The position numbers and the translations under genes are program-made. The notes under the pieces are model-generated. The model was not told where the DNA came from. It did not search any database and saw nothing but the letters and a program-made list of their open reading frames with translations. 32,302 bases of DNA from Setaria digitata (Eukaryota; Nematoda; Chromadorea; Rhabditida; Setariidae): the NCBI GenBank assembly GCA_003640385.1, contig RCAB01000616.1, positions 1 to 32,302 of the forward strand. The letters run 5' to 3'. Positions 1 through 12,285 of the stretch are shown piece after piece (positions within the stretch are counted from its first letter, which is position 1; each line of letters starts with the position of its first letter).

Positions 1-1126
1 TTTTTTTTTTTAACATTCATTCATTTTCACATTTCATCAGATACTAAAAGTATTTTTAGTATAGAATTTTTCGCTTTTTAATAAATCTAATATGCCTTTT
101 TCACTATTTTCTAGGTGAACATTTTTTTTTTCATCCGACTTAATCAATTATTTATTATCATTTTAAAACAGATTTAATAAAGCATAGTAGATGTGGGGAA
201 AATAATGAGTTTAATTAGCTTCTCTTATTTTACAAAATTTTCATTTAACAATTTTGCACTTAAAAAATTTTTTTTTCTTTCTAGCATCAATCTTATTCAT
301 CTCAAAATATTAATTAATAAGGTTCTCATTTTTGGATTAGAATACGTTTTTTATGATAGTAATAGTTATGCTGAAAAAACTGTAGTGAATTCTGTTTAAT
401 TAAAATAACAGTAGCGAAAGATGGATGAATGAAGAAGATAGACAAATAAAGGAAACATATTTTGTATTGAATGTATTTAAGTTTAAGTTAAATTTAAAGT
501 TTAGGCAATGTACATGTTTTATTTCCTTTCAGATTAACTTTTTTCTTCAGTTTAATGAAAATTTCACAAATTTAAAAGCAACTTCAACCACAAAAGTAAT
601 CATTGGAACCTATTTGATAGGCGATAAATGTGTGTCTAGTTTAGACTTCAAAATTCTCAATTATTAAATTTCTTTTTTTTTTTTTTTTTTTTTTGATAAT
701 TTTGCTAATTCGTCTAAACAGTAGTCTGATTTACTAAATTTCGTTACTAAAAAACCTTGCGGCTATCATCCATTTACCGCCACAGATTTCAATTTCTTCC
801 CTAAATATCAATAATTTATTGCTTTCATTAATGCTTTAATAGTTTCTTGTTTGTTTGACGCTAAAGACTTTGAACAAACTGAGATAATGGATCACTAATA
901 GTAATTAATATAACTCATTTCAAAGAGTGAAAAACTTTTCAAAATTTAAGTAAAGAAAAAAAAAATTAAATCAATTTAGAAGGAAACGATAACGAAGCAC
1001 CACCGTTCATTTCATTCTACACCAGCGATAAATACACTCCTTATTTGCTGGTTTGAATTCTGAAACAAGTGATGTAATCGAAGTGAATCACGAAGAAATA
1101 ATCCTCTTCCTAATATAATTCATATA
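1..1126. other. Upstream non-coding region of the receptor gene
   Basis: No gene is supported here. The stretch is AT-rich and contains a 22-base T run at 673-694. Two small open frames (193-399 and 425-667) are rich in Phe, Lys and Asn, as expected of translated AT-rich DNA, and match no family known to me. The region probably carries the promoter and 5' leader of the receptor gene beginning at 1127. I see no clear TATA box or strong trans-splice acceptor directly before that ATG. Confidence 0.6.
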
Positions 1127-4100
1127 ATGGAATTAAATCTAACTGTCATCGATGGTGCTTCATTGGATGCATCTGGTCTGAATAATGCCATTTCAAGGCC
1201 AGCAACAACAAAACTTGGCCTAACGAAATCACCTGATACAATCGATATTGCACAGGTAAATAAATGAGCGAAATTTCATTTTATTGATTATTATTTCGCT
1301 TGTTTACTTTCTTAAATGATATTACTGATTTGGGATATTTTCCACTAACATGTTATCAATAAATAAATTATCTGTCTTCTCTTTTTTTTTTCTGACAACA
1401 CTAGCATAATTTTATTCGCAATATTTATATGTATATGTATATATTTGTTTTTTGCTTTGTTATTAAATTTACTGACGATGGAAAAGTATCGATGAGAGCT
1501 TTTCTCAAATCAATCAGTGTTAGTAAAAACAATGAAGCAAATTATTTATCATTCTTATCAATTTCCTGCCAATGAGTAGCCAGAAGAAGAAAGAAGAGGA
1601 AGAAAAAAAAAAGATAAAAGACAAAAGAAAAAAGTTAATTGTAATTAATTCCATATGAATTATTTTTCAGAAATAATGATGTATGTACGATGAATGATGA
1701 AACAAAAAAAAAAAAAAAAAATTATTGCAAATAATTGTTCTAATTAGCAACTGAAAAATGAAACTTTACAGCTACTTTTTTTTTTTTTTTTTTTAATTTT
1801 GTTCAGTAATTTTGTTATTTCGCTCTCAGTTTTGTCTTTTGCTAGGCAATCAATCTCATTTAAATTGGAGGAAAAAAAAAGGCAAAATATTTCTCGTCTT
1901 TGGACTTAATTTTTTGCCATTTAATTCTTTTACGGCAAAATATTCGAATTTACAGTATGCATTTTCTCTTTTATTTATTTTTTTTTTTGGAATTTTTTTG
2001 AAAATTTTTTTTTTTTTTGAATTTTTTTTTTTTCGCAAAAACAGCAAAAGAATTAAAGTTTTATTCTCTTTTCTTCTGCTTCTGTTTAACTTTTCTAAAA
2101 TGATTCCTTTTTTTTTGTTTGAGTTAATATACAGTTGCTAAAAATTAATTGATTTATTTTTTAATTATCATTAGCTAAAATTTGGGTTAGATCACGATAG
2201 AAAATTTACAATATTCAAGTGGTTGACGGTAATTGAATTCGAACTAAATTAATTCAAATCATCTCATTTAAATTGATCAGTGAAATAAACTCGAGCATGA
2301 AATTACTAAATTTAAATTCAAATTTAACTGAATTTTATGAAAGAAGAAGTTAGCGTAAATTAAACTAGTTGAACGGAGAAATTTTACATTCAATTCAGTG
2401 CAATTCAATCCAACAATTTTAGCTTAATTTATTTAAATCACAAATTTATTTAACTTCGATTTAATTTGATTTAAATATGATTTATTAACTTATAGATGGC
2501 AATTATTGGCGCACTTTTAACCGTTCTCATAATGGCATGTATTGTTGGAAATTTATTTGTTATTATTGCTATTGCTACTGAACGGGATCTTAAAAGTCGA
2601 CCCCAATATTATCTTATATTTTCACTTGCTGTTGCTGATTTATTGGTTAATTTATTAAATTAAAATAATTTTATTTTCATTTTTACGACAGAAAAGGTAT
2701 AATTGAAAAATTCGTAAGTTAAAATTAAACTATTCAGAAGATATAGAATTCGTTATCATATTTTGCTAACTCTTTATCAGACATCATTAAAAGACTATAT
2801 CTCTGAGCTGTTCAGCATATATTTTCAAATAACTAATTAATAAATATAACTGTAAAAAGATCTGATTAGCGAAGTTTGAAATGCTAACAGACTAGAGATG
2901 ATCATTTCTACTAGTCTATCTATTTATTCACTGTTTGAATTTTCAGCAATTCCAAATGCATAAATTTAATTAAATCATCGTATAATGATGCTTTTTCGTC
3001 TAGGGATAATGTAATTAATTGAACTTAGAATTGCTTTGAAAATACACCTATCACTCAGCATTCCTAGAACTTTGCAACTCTTTCAAACTTCAGGTAGGGC
3101 TTATAGTGACACCACTTGGCGCTTGGTCAACCATACTTCATGCGTGGACATTTGGCGCAGCGTTATGTGATTTTTGGATCAGTGTGGATGTATTGGTCTG
3201 TACAAGTTCAATTCTTCACTTAGTCGCGATAGGTTTAATTTACTCATTAATCATTCGTTAAAAATATTTTACAATGCGATGTTGCAAAATGGAAATAATT
3301 TTCAGCATTGGATCGTTATTGGAGTATCACGGACGTGTGTTACGTACAGAATCGTACCGTAGCTCGTGTATTCACTATGCTAGGCATCATTTGGCTTCTA
3401 TCATTACTCATTTCATTGGCTCCAATGTTTGGCTGGAAGGATAGTGATTTTTATCGACGAGTAATGGAGCAAAATGTGTGTCTTATTAGTCAACAGATAA
3501 GTTATCAGGTATGCTCAGTTAAGTCTTATCATGAAGCTAATTCAATCATTTCTTGGCTTGCTTTGCATGTGACCAATGTTATTCCCTTCCATTTAACTAT
3601 TTCTATGTGAAACTAATCAGTGCACATTAGTCTCTTTGTTTAATGGGAAATTCTAATAATAAATAAATGATTTATTTATTATTGCTAGCAATAATAATTA
3701 TTTATACACTACATTCTTTATTATCACTGGAAAAACAATAACAGAAGAAAACTTCGAGATATATCTCTGTTTGTTTAGCATACAAAGTTTGCTTCATTTT
3801 GATTACGCAAAGAATTGGGGGGAACTTTCGAAAGTTAAAATTGCATAAAATGTGATGATAAAAATGAATATGACGGGATAGTCTAGACATGGAATCAGTG
3901 TTGAATCCTAGAACAAACGAGAATGAATGTTGAGTCTTTTCCTACGGGATTTCTTTTTCAGTGAAAAAATATGACTTCTTTTCTGATTGAGAAAAAGTTA
4001 ATTTTAAAAGATACTGAAATAACTGATAGATAAGAGATAAATATACTATGCAAAAGATTGATAAAGGTGAGCTGATTAATACTAATACGTAAATTTTTGT

Positions 4101-6112
4101 GACAGCAAAAAAAAAAAAAGAAATATGTTTAATACGTAACTGTTCAATTCATAATTATTTCACTCATTTGATTTGAAACGCGATAAATGCCAGAATTTCT
4201 TCCTCCTTTCTTTTGTTTTCCAAAAGCCAAATATATGTGTGACAGAGATTAATTAGCCTAGTACTATATTTAAAAAAAAAAAAAATACTCAATAATCACA
4301 TGTTTCTAGGCCAAGCTAATGAGTAGTATGATGATGGTTAATAGAACCTTATGATTGTAATAGACCAAATAATTCTCTTTAATTGCAATAAGTAGACATA
4401 ACGACATAACTATTTAATTAGTAGATAATACAAACCTTTTTTTTCTTCGTATTAATTATCGAAGATAAAAAACGGAGTTTTTCTCTTCAATTCGATTCAT
4501 TTGCTTGAAATCAAAAAATAAAATTTTTTTTTTTTTTCGTTATTTCACCATGGCTGACAGTAGCAGTATGGAAAAATAGCACCAAATAAAAGAAGTGCAA
4601 AACAGTTTTAAAAATAAATGCTAATTCTCAAACATTTGCTGACTAAAAATAATCCAACTTAATTATCGTAGAAATTGTAACAAGTTGAGGATTAGTTTAA
4701 AAAAATTGGAAATAAATATTTGAAAAGATGGAATGAATCGCAGTAGTACTAAATTATTATATTGGTTTCTTTTTTCTTATTACTTGTTTCATGCATGTAT
4801 TATATTATGCTAATACATTTCACGTCATATATCACGTTCTTTTGTGAAATTTGAGGTGATATTTCTTATCATGTCAAATATCATGATAAATGTAAATTGA
4901 TTACAGATATTTAGCACCGTAACTGCCTTTTACATTCCATTATGCGCTATTATATCTATCTACTATAAAATTATGCTCGCTGCTAAGCAACGTTTTAAAC
5001 GTGAACGTGAACGTCGTACAGTCACCGTTTATCAACAAAAAAATTTATATTATCAAAGAAAACATGATGAACTGCAGAAAGTAAGACTATTATCATTAAT
5101 TTAAATAATTGAAAATTTTAATTTTAATTAAACTATCTCATTTTCTTAAAATTTAGCCGCTGATAGCAATCATCGGGAAAATAAACGCAATCATATTAAC
5201 AAATGATAATATTCATAAAAGATGTTATGAATTTAGAAAATGAATGAAATCTTATGAATTTCAGATGAAATAAATAAATTAATTAAGCGGGAATATTTGA
5301 AAAGTTATTTTTTAAATTATTTTCGCAATTTTTTTTTTTTTTTTGATGCTTCAAAAAGGTTTTTGTAGTCAGAGACGGAAATTAGTGTAGAGACAACCAG
5401 TGCCGATGAAAAGGCTCCGATTAGCCCTAGGCCAACAACCGAAAAGTTCTCTAAAAGAGCAAGTGAAATTCGGCTCGATGAGCATAACCTAAAAGAGATT
5501 CAACCAAGTTTGTTCCTTTTTTTCTGATCTAATTTTCTTTTTCTTTTTCTTGAAAAATATATTCCTTGCTTGGTATAACTGAAATTTAACTCAAACAAAA
5601 ACCAATTCTGATTTCTTAATTCTTTTTTTTTTTTAGTGAACGGTCAAGATCAACAAAAAAAACAAAGCATTTTAACGAAAACAAAACGGAAAGGACGCTT
5701 CAGGGAAAATGCAGAAATGAAACGTGAACGTAAAGCTTGGCGTACGCTTGCAATCATTACAGGAACATTTGTAGCTTGCTGGACACCTTTCTTTCTTGTA
5801 TCTTTATATAGACCGATATGTCGGTGTCAAATGCCGATATTACTCGAATCCATTACTACCTGGTTAGGTTAGTGTTCAAAAAAAAAAAAAGAAAAAAAAA
5901 CATAAACTGTGAACTTGGCTTTATTAGTTCTAATCTATACACAATTGTATGAATATACTATAAAGTCCAATTTTTATTAATTCTAAGTTATAGGTTACCT
6001 GAATTCAGCACTTAATCCAATCATCTATACAGTATTTTCGCAAGATTTTCGAACTGCATTTAAACGAATTCTTACACGATTACTATTTCTTGGAAGACCA
6101 GTGCAACGATAA
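1127..6112 (+). CDS. ser-4: Biogenic-amine GPCR, probably 5-HT1-like serotonin receptor (SER-4 type)
   Basis: Seven-transmembrane class A receptor that should bind serotonin at the plasma membrane. Exons: 1127-1255, 2496-2645, 3094-3232, 3306-3508, 4907-5080, 5369-5507, 5637-5867, 5994-6112; phases agree and give 427 residues. Landmarks: an N-terminal NLT glycosylation sequon, TM1 Asn62, TM2 LAVAD with Asp91, TM3 Cys118, amine-binding Asp125 and Thr130, DRY at 142-144, TM5 Ser210, Thr211, Ala214 and Pro218, TM6 CWTPFF at 359-364, and NPIIY at 396-400. Ala at 5.46 (Ala214), where catecholamine receptors have Ser, favours serotonin. The long third loop with a short C-tail fits the Gi/o-coupled 5-HT1 class rather than the 5-HT2 or 5-HT7 classes. 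The ATG at 1127 is the only in-frame start seen in exon 1. The ser-4 symbol is inferred from these traits and from length; a tyramine or other amine receptor is the alternative. Confidence 0.88.
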
Positions 6113-7676
6113 CAACGGTAAAAGATTACAAAAATGTTTAGGACTTTCGAATGATCCAGGGTATGCTGGAAGAAACTTTTAAATGAATTTCGTGTTTGAT
6201 CATTATTTGATGATGAAAAGTTACTCTTAAATTATAGCATTTTATGCATTAATAATACGTTATGTAACAAGATCATTGTAGCCAGGATTGTTCAGGGAGA
6301 AATGTGGTCTCATAAAGTCGGATTTCGGCTACTTTATTACGGATGAATAGTATATATCGGAATAATTGAGAACTAAACTACCTATACTACCAATCCGAAC
6401 ATTATTCCTGATAACGCTATTGTCATCCTGGTTCACGAAGAAACCAAATGAGGGGAAATATGTTTAGCTCTACCCAGATTTAGTCTCGAATATGGAACTG
6501 TACTCCTTCTCCTGAAATCGGCTTTAATTACTTCCGAACGGAAAAAAAATAAACCGATAATACTATTTTGAATTTTTGATCACAAAAAAATAAAAAAAAA
6601 ATTGCCTGAACAAAATAGTAGGCAATAAATAATTACCACCAAATTATAAAATGGAATATTACTACTTCCAGGAAGAAATAAAACCATAAAAAGAAACCGA
6701 ACCCAAAAAGGAATGAAGAATAAGAAATCAAAGGTACGATGGCATCTTCCCACTCGAAACTTATCGCTTCTAATTACTTTTGCACACTTAGACCCAATAG
6801 TAATATCTTTTCCTACGAATGACTACGATGATAATCAACAATCACTACTAAAAAGAGCAAAATGATTAACTGAAAACTTGCAAAGATGAGAATGCATGCC
6901 AAACACCTTTTGTTACTATTCATCACACTGTTCTTCCATCATACTCTTTTATAAAACTAACCGTTCTAAAACAACTGTAATGGTTAAAAATAAATTTTAT
7001 GACGGAAAAGGAAAGGAAATAACGAATAAAGCATCAAAAAATAATAATTATGTGAAAAGGAAAGGATTTTTGGTAGTGGTTTTCAGAAGGAGCAAATTAC
7101 AAATGGAATGGAAATGGAATGCGCACTACGGATAATGGAGCATTTTGTACATGCAAAACAGATAGACAACGTCCATAGACAAAAAAGAATTACTGATAAA
7201 AGAAGAACTGAATGGCAGGAATAAAATGGTAAGAAACAAAACCGGTAATGAATGGATTTGATTTTTCGTCTACACCGAAAAATCGGAAAGATCAATAATA
7301 AGATCATAAAACTTACAACAACCGGCACTACACTATTAACATGCTAATCTGGCTGATACTTTATATATTGAAAGAGTTAAAAAAACTTTTTTTCTGATTA
7401 TCACAACTAAAATAGCAAACGATAGCTAAAATAGCTAAAACAAAACTCAAAAGACAACGCCTCCAATGAACAGCAACCCCTATCTCCAAAGATCAAGAGC
7501 TAAGTTGAAAACCTAAGTCATTCATCGAATTATTTCATATTTGCTGTTAACATGTGATCGCATTTAATTCACAAGTTTCCGATAAGCGGAAACTTTGGAA
7601 ATAAAACTAAATTAAGAAAAAATAATAAATCAGCAAAATTACAAGAGGAAGTGATGACATAATGCAACTTATCACT
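6113..7676. other. Convergent intergenic region between receptor and MAGUK genes
   Basis: This region holds the 3' ends of two genes that face each other. On the plus strand, AATAAA occurs at 6548-6553 and again at about 6589, possible polyadenylation signals for the receptor. On the minus strand, the variant ATTAAA lies at 7563-7568, about 110 bases past the MAGUK stop. Open frames at 6896-7135 (plus) and 7083-7328 (minus) lack splice context or family similarity and are judged chance. No other gene is seen. Confidence 0.55.
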
Positions 7677-10600
7677 TTACTGATCGACCCAATCAGATGG
7701 TACCCACGCTGGTTCGTGCTCTATTCTATTCACTATGTTACGCAACTGCTCGAATGAAGCTTCGAAATTAGCATTTATCAGTACATGATCGAACATATGT
7801 CCATAGATCTGGAAAAGCTGTTCACCAGCTGAGATCATTTGTTCAAATTCCGAATCCGTAAATCCACGAGCTCCTACTGGTGTCAGTGTATTGATACTGC
7901 CATGACGACCATTATCTGCTGCCTGAAAATTTCGCGCACGATGCTGACGTCGAGTTTCCTAAAAAGGCAAAATATGCAATAATTAGATATAACTACGATA
8001 TTATTACGACCATACAAATTTATACAAGTTGACCACAAAAAATTTTGCACAGAAACTTATGGACGTTTAAACACTATGGACCGTCAACTGTCTATAGCAG
8101 TCATGTTCTGAAGTTCTTCATGAACAGAAATATTTCTTTAAAAGTAATAATTTCTTGCTGTTAGCATACCTTTAAAATATCAAATGGAGGTGGCTTAACA
8201 AAAATAACGAATGATTTGAACAGTTTGGAACGCAAAATTCGTAATGCCAAGGGATGAGTGTTCAGCACAGGTATGCGACCTGAAAATACTGAAACAATGA
8301 TGATATTTCCTCGGCATTCTTCTCATCTCTGTTACAAAAAAATATTCTGTCACTAACATCTCACCTTGCTTGATAACAGCATGAACCGAATCAGCAAGTG
8401 TCCCGTATAAATTTCCCTTATATTCACCATATTCCAAGAATCGTCCTTGTCTTATCCATTGTTCCATACTATCACGTTTTGCGAAATGATAATCAACACC
8501 ATCCTTTTCATAAGAGCTACAAGTATTGAGAACTGCCGACTGTTTCATTTTTATGAGTTTCTTAAACCACTACCTTTTTAATACTAATTTCAACTCTCCT
8601 ATTTTTCGCCACTTTAATTCAAAAAGCATTAATGAGATGACATTATTTCATATCAAATAGATGTAAAAGCTTCCAATGTATAATAGATAAAGAGTCCAGA
8701 AGCAATTAGAAATATGAAAACACAAGCAATTAAATGAAAAGAAAATTAAAACAGTGATTTTGGCAAAGCCGTGATTGGTTTAGAAGCGGTTAATCAGTTC
8801 TCTTTTTAACCTTGTTAATCATATTTATAAGAAATGATGATATCCCGTATTATTACTAGTATTATTATTCTGAAAAAGATCTGGATAATGAAAGAATTTG
8901 TTTCGATTATCGTTGAATTTAAACATATAACTCAACGATTTATACTCATTGGACAGTGCAGCAAACTGTGAAAATAATGACTCATGAAAGTTTCTGTAAT
9001 TGAAAAAGGTACCGTTGAGGACGACTGGTATGCGGTACACTTGTTCCATAACGGTCACTGTTCACAGCGATTAATCGTTTTTTCAATTCATTACGTCCAA
9101 CACCCGGTGGACCGATTAAAACAATAGGCCGGATGATGGACTGCTTCGGATAAAGTAATGATACTGATTCGTATAATAGGCTATCAACCTGGAAATAAAA
9201 AATTAACTGGGCCTGCATTAATTTGAAATAAGATCTCAAAGGCAAAGTTAACTGGAAAAAGTGGATAATCATAGGCTGCAAAAACAATACACTGAATAAA
9301 ACCTTTTAATGTTCAAAATGCCTCCAGGTACTTGACGTTCACGTTGAGGTTATATGAATCAAAGTGAAGAATGAAAGTGAAAACTCTTCCAGTCGCATTG
9401 CTGATATGATAAAATTATTCAACTTGTCGAATTACACATATTTTTAGTAAACAATAATAAAGAAAAACCTCATAGCCAATTTTCGAAAACTTCCGATTTC
9501 CACCTCTAAATTTTTCAGTTTCCCTTAGGGTCCGACGTTTCTGTTGTAATTCTTCTGAGGGGATGAGACCCACCCGTTTTCTGTACTGATTAGCTGAAAT
9601 AGTAAACCAGTCAACTCGTTTTCTTTAACAAATCGCATAAAAAATTTGGAATTTTAAAACTTGTGCCATCAGTAACAACAAAAATCGAAGCTGTTTTAAC
9701 CAAGTAAAAACTACGATATACAATGAATCTAACCAGCAGAAGCTAATGGTAACGTCGCAAATGAGCCATGACCGAGTGAACGTGCCTGCCACCAATGCTC
9801 ATCGCCTGTTACTAATAACTCTAAAATTTCTCCACGGGTAAAACAAAGAGCTGCTTCCGGACACGGATGCAACGAATCTCGACTACCAGAATAATCAATC
9901 TGTAATTAAGGTTTATACTCAAATTAGCTATAATATTCAGAATTTATACAAAACAAGTCAAATTTCTACTTCCTTTTATTTTCATTTCATAATAAAACAT
10001 CGTGTAAAGTTTTTTCTTTTTGATTTTCAATTTTATTTTTTCGCTAATGTTCCTAAATAAAAGATAGACAGTAAAAATAACAACAAAATCGAAGAATAGA
10101 TAGAGGAATGAATTGGAGGATAGAAATTTACCAAAGCACGGACGTGACGTGATTCATTCCACCCAATAATTACAGGTATTTCAGCAGGTTTTAATTTGAA
10201 AGTGACGGTACCACTTTCACCATTTTCGTTGCCTAATAATTTGACAATTTCATTTGGACTCATACCAGTAACAGAGACGCCGTTCACTTCCAAAACACGA
10301 TCTCCAACCTAGCAAGTTTAAGCAGTGAAGTGAACGGATTTTCTCACAAAAAAAAAGCATAAAACAAATATTTTATACGCTTTTCACTAACTTTCCTATT
10401 TTTTTTTCTGATAGTTTCTCTACTGACCATCTTATTTCTGATATAGAAACAACTGATGAAAATTAGCACATATAATGTTTCGAAATAGTGAAACAACTTC
10501 TAACATACAGCATCAACAATATTGATTATCGGTCATTGAATGGTGGGAATGAATGAATGAATGATACTCTATTTCAGTATCTTTTGCTGTATCCAGGAGT

Positions 10601-11631
10601 GCAAGTAAAAAAACGAGGTCAATGAACACTACTGAAATATGAAACTGTCAAAGTTATTACAAACCTTTTAATTAAATTAAGAACAAATATTTGTCTCTAC
10701 TTTAAAAAAAATTAATCAAACCTGAATATTGCCACTACGATCAGCTACACCTCCAGCTATCACACGGGCAATATATACTCTTCCATCAGTATCACATTTT
10801 ATGGTAGCGCCAAGTGCTTCATTACCTTTCACCAACCGAACCAATTTAACAGCAATACCGTCATCATCATCAACTTCATACGGTATTTCTGGTAACTGCG
10901 GCAAATAGCTACGATTTGACGCAATGTCATACACTGAGAATAAGCTCTAAAATTAGAAGAGATAATAAAAATAGAAAGAACATAATTCACAGCGTAATTA
11001 AACATTAAATGAAAATATTTATTCAAAATTCACAAGCAGCTCCATAACCTTATTCGTACAGTTTCAGTAAATAGATAAAGCTTCATTTTCTAAAACAATT
11101 TAGTGGTAAAAGTGCATCACCTTAATAACAGGTTTGGAGAGAAGTGAAACAAGTTGCTGCACTGCTACTGATGGTGGCGCTGATTCTTCCCACTCGTACA
11201 ACAGTGAATCAACTAATTCCGTTAATATGCTATCTCTGAAAATCAAATTTTGATTTCGATTAAAATATTCGATATGTTTATAAGCCAGTGAACAAAATTC
11301 ATTTTTTTTTTTTTGAATTAGAAAATTTTGGAAGTAGCTCAGACGGATTAATCGATTTCCGTGACTGGAAAATATTTAACTGCAAAATAAGACCTCTCAA
11401 TTATAAAGCATAATGTAATAATCATTATAATAAATCAGAAATTTAATTACGATACCCAATGCGAGAGTGATGTAAATCACGGCTAATCAGTGTTTTATGG
11501 ATCGTAACAACACGTTTGAGATCATCAGCTGTTAAGTGTTTCTTTCGTTTAGCAAATTCATCCTCAACACATTCCAGGATACATTCATACGCTTTCGTAA
11601 AAGCTTCGAACGTAATAGGCACTGTATCCAT
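7677..11631 (-). CDS. MPP7/MPP3-type membrane-associated guanylate kinase (MAGUK) scaffold
   Basis: Peripheral membrane scaffold expected at cell junctions or polarity sites. Exons in coding order: 11631-11456, 11235-11121, 10946-10722, 10308-10132, 9899-9734, 9593-9469, 9188-9013, 8516-8365, 8279-8170, 7958-7677; 567 residues. Order: two L27 segments (about 5-98, the second ending LLSKP), PDZ (about 120-205, with LGATIK and VGDRVLEVNG), SH3 (about 228-305, with WWQAR and GLIPS), a short HOOK, then a guanylate-kinase-like domain (about 350-560, with GPPGVGRNELKKRL, DYHF, GEYKGNLYGT, ending WVPSDWV). The P-loop is the GVGRNEL form usual in MAGUKs, so it is a binding module rather than an active kinase. 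The VRLVKGNEALGATIK segment and the KETRR and GFTDSEFEQM segments of the GK domain are nearest MPP7/MPP3 as I recall them. Human MPP7 is about 576 residues. The start is the first ATG after a likely trans-splice acceptor; an upstream exon cannot be excluded. Confidence 0.9.
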
Positions 11632-11650
11632 CCGCTGTCGAATATGATAA

Positions 11651-11662
11651 CTATCCAAACAT
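11651..11662 (-). promoter_or_regulatory. Three-codon upstream ORF in the MAGUK leader
   Basis: If the transcript begins at the trans-splice acceptor near 11697, its leader contains an ATG, two sense codons and TAG, ending about 20 bases before the chosen start at 11631. It is out of frame with the main reading frame. Such a uORF could lower translation of the MAGUK. This is read directly from sequence; its function is inference. Confidence 0.35.
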
Positions 11663-11690
11663 TCGATAACTGTTCAAACTAATTATCCAA

Positions 11691-11699
11691 CTGAAGCTG
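11691..11699 (-). other. Likely 5' trans-splice acceptor of the MAGUK transcript
   Basis: On the minus strand the sequence attttcag sits directly before 11696, preceded by AT-rich DNA, and lies 65 bases upstream of the first in-frame ATG. Nematode genes commonly receive a spliced leader at such a site. An internal cis-acceptor serving an unseen 5' exon is the alternative; a second AG (gaacag) at about 11672 would also work. Confidence 0.4.
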
Positions 11700-12254
11700 A
11701 AAATTTACACATGAAAGGATTAAATCGTCGGGAAAAAAAAAAAAAGAAATTACAAATAAAATTCATTTAATTTATCGAGCTATTTAGTAAATTGCGAATA
11801 AAATTCATTTCATTTATCGAGCTATCTTCTAGTTAAGTTTTACAAGTGTTAGAGCATATGTTACTTATATGTATAATGTACACTGCAACTATGTGTAATG
11901 CATACATCGCTAATAATCGGAAAAGATAAACTTCCTTGACACACCGCTACAATTATCCGAAAAAACAATATTTTCTAGCTGAGGGATAATCAGAAAAGCA
12001 ATCCGGAAAACTCTAAAAGTCATCACAACTGCTAACTCAGGAAGGAAATATTTCTGAACCGGTTTGCTAAACCATGCTCTCAGTATGCATCAGCCGAATG
12101 TAAGTACGAAATGCAATTTGCATCGTTTCATTTATTTATGCAAAAAGGAGAATTATTAAAAATTTTGAATATTTTTAAATATTCGTATTGAAATTTTTGA
12201 ATATTAATTTTTATGAAATAAACAAAATTTGTGAAATATTTTTCAAAATTTTAG
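11697..12254. promoter_or_regulatory. Divergent promoter region between MAGUK and rpn-11
   Basis: About 560 bases separate the likely 5' acceptors of two genes transcribed away from each other, so both promoters should lie here. The region contains a 31-base repeat in two near-identical copies, 11755-11785 and 11797-11827, period 42. No TATA box is obvious. Placement as a shared promoter follows from gene geometry, not from a recognised motif. Confidence 0.5.
11755..11827. repeat. Two-copy direct repeat, period 42
   Basis: Copies at 11755-11785 and 11797-11827 share about 31 bases, beginning aataaaattcattt and ending tttatcgagctat, with one or two mismatches. They lie close to the MAGUK 5' end in the divergent promoter. 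They could be a local duplication or paired regulatory sites. Confidence 0.7.
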
Positions 12255-12255
12255 C
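12246..12255 (+). other. Likely 5' trans-splice acceptor of rpn-11
   Basis: The sequence caaaattttag ends at 12254, 31 bases before the rpn-11 ATG at 12286. It has the form of a nematode 3' splice site, and no in-frame coding precedes it. It is best read as a spliced-leader addition site giving a short leader; not verified. Confidence 0.45.
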
Positions 12256-12285
12256 TGCAAATTAAACCATTTTTTTCTAAATATT

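Noticed and set aside
1812..2141. 109-codon plus-strand open frame and an overlapping minus frame (1856-2047)
   Set aside because: Lies inside the first receptor intron and is almost entirely Phe, Lys and Leu from T/A runs; no domain.
7677..11631. PALS1/Stardust (MPP5) assignment for the MAGUK
   Set aside because: The PDZ and GK segments and the total length fit MPP7/MPP3 better, though the two groups are close.
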